A stretch of DNA of 5,289 nucleotides. Source: K189A clade bacterium (GTDB taxonomy: Bacteria; Pseudomonadota; Gammaproteobacteria; Pseudomonadales; Azotimanducaceae). Location: the NCBI GenBank assembly GCA_007571095.1, contig RKSB01000139.1:1-5289 (forward strand). Direction: 5' to 3'. Of this stretch, positions 5,251 to 5,289 are shown in pieces. The notes under the pieces are model-generated. The model was not told the origin of the DNA, did not search any database, and saw only the letters and a list, made by a program, of their open reading frames with translations. Each line of letters begins with the position of its first letter. Positions within the stretch are counted from its first letter, which is position 1. A program made the translations under genes and the position numbers.

Positions 5251-5289
5251 AGATCGTTTTTTACTGCCCTCTTGAGAAGGACGATCCTC
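5251..5289 (+). repeat. Diverged copy of an internal gatB segment, running into the window edge
   Basis: After the gatB stop codon, AGATCGTTTTT (5251-5261), GCCCTCT (5266-5272) and GAAGGACGATCCTC (5276-5289) match gatB positions 4965-4975, 4979-4985 and 4988-5001. Small insertions lie between the blocks: 4 versus 3 bases, then 3 versus 2. That is 32 identical bases over about 38. The indels break the gatB frame, so this is a non-coding remnant or part of something that begins beyond the edge. GGCAG (5248-5252) and CTGCC (5264-5268) could form a 5-base-pair stem around a T-rich loop, but this is not a convincing terminator. Confidence 0.75.

Noticed and set aside
5248..5268. Intrinsic terminator after gatB
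   Set aside because: The stem is only five base pairs and the T run is in the loop, not after the stem; the region is better explained as a copy of gatB sequence.

Overview
The window looks like a chromosomal segment of a gammaproteobacterium. It carries an mreB-type cell-shape gene on the minus strand, diverging from a gatC-gatA-gatB operon on the plus strand. From memory, this is the order found in Pseudomonas and related gammaproteobacteria, and all four proteins resemble gammaproteobacterial versions along their whole length. The species cannot be named from this sequence. No mobile-element gene, tRNA, rRNA or CRISPR array was found.

Layout. Positions 1-118 hold a diverged, edge-truncated array of short GC-rich cores (GGCTGARGGCTC type) separated by T-rich spacers. 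mreB follows on the minus strand (150-1196). Its likely promoter lies at 1226-1255, against a second and much better preserved array at 1259-1667. The second array is in the opposite orientation (GAGCCYTCAGCY cores, A-rich spacers), so mreB sits between inverted copies of one repeat family. From 1668 to 2014 there is non-coding sequence with several hairpins and no recognisable gene. gatC (2015-2299), gatA (2340-3806) and gatB (3803-5236) then run to near the right edge. The last 39 bases contain a diverged copy of an internal piece of gatB.

Function. MreB is the actin-like filament protein that organises lateral cell-wall synthesis; its usual partner mreC is not within the visible 149 bases downstream. 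GatC, GatA and GatB form the tRNA-dependent amidotransferase that converts misacylated Asp-tRNA(Asn) and/or Glu-tRNA(Gln) to the correct aminoacyl-tRNA. GatA and GatB are joined by an ATGA overlap, consistent with translational coupling. All four genes look intact.

The most unusual content is the repeats. The larger array has 17 cores. Along its middle, short and long spacers alternate so that each core pair takes 42, 49 or 56 bases, all multiples of seven. It also contains a 90-base exact internal duplication at an offset of 105 (15 x 7). The second point of note is the gatB fragment copied just beyond the gatB stop codon.
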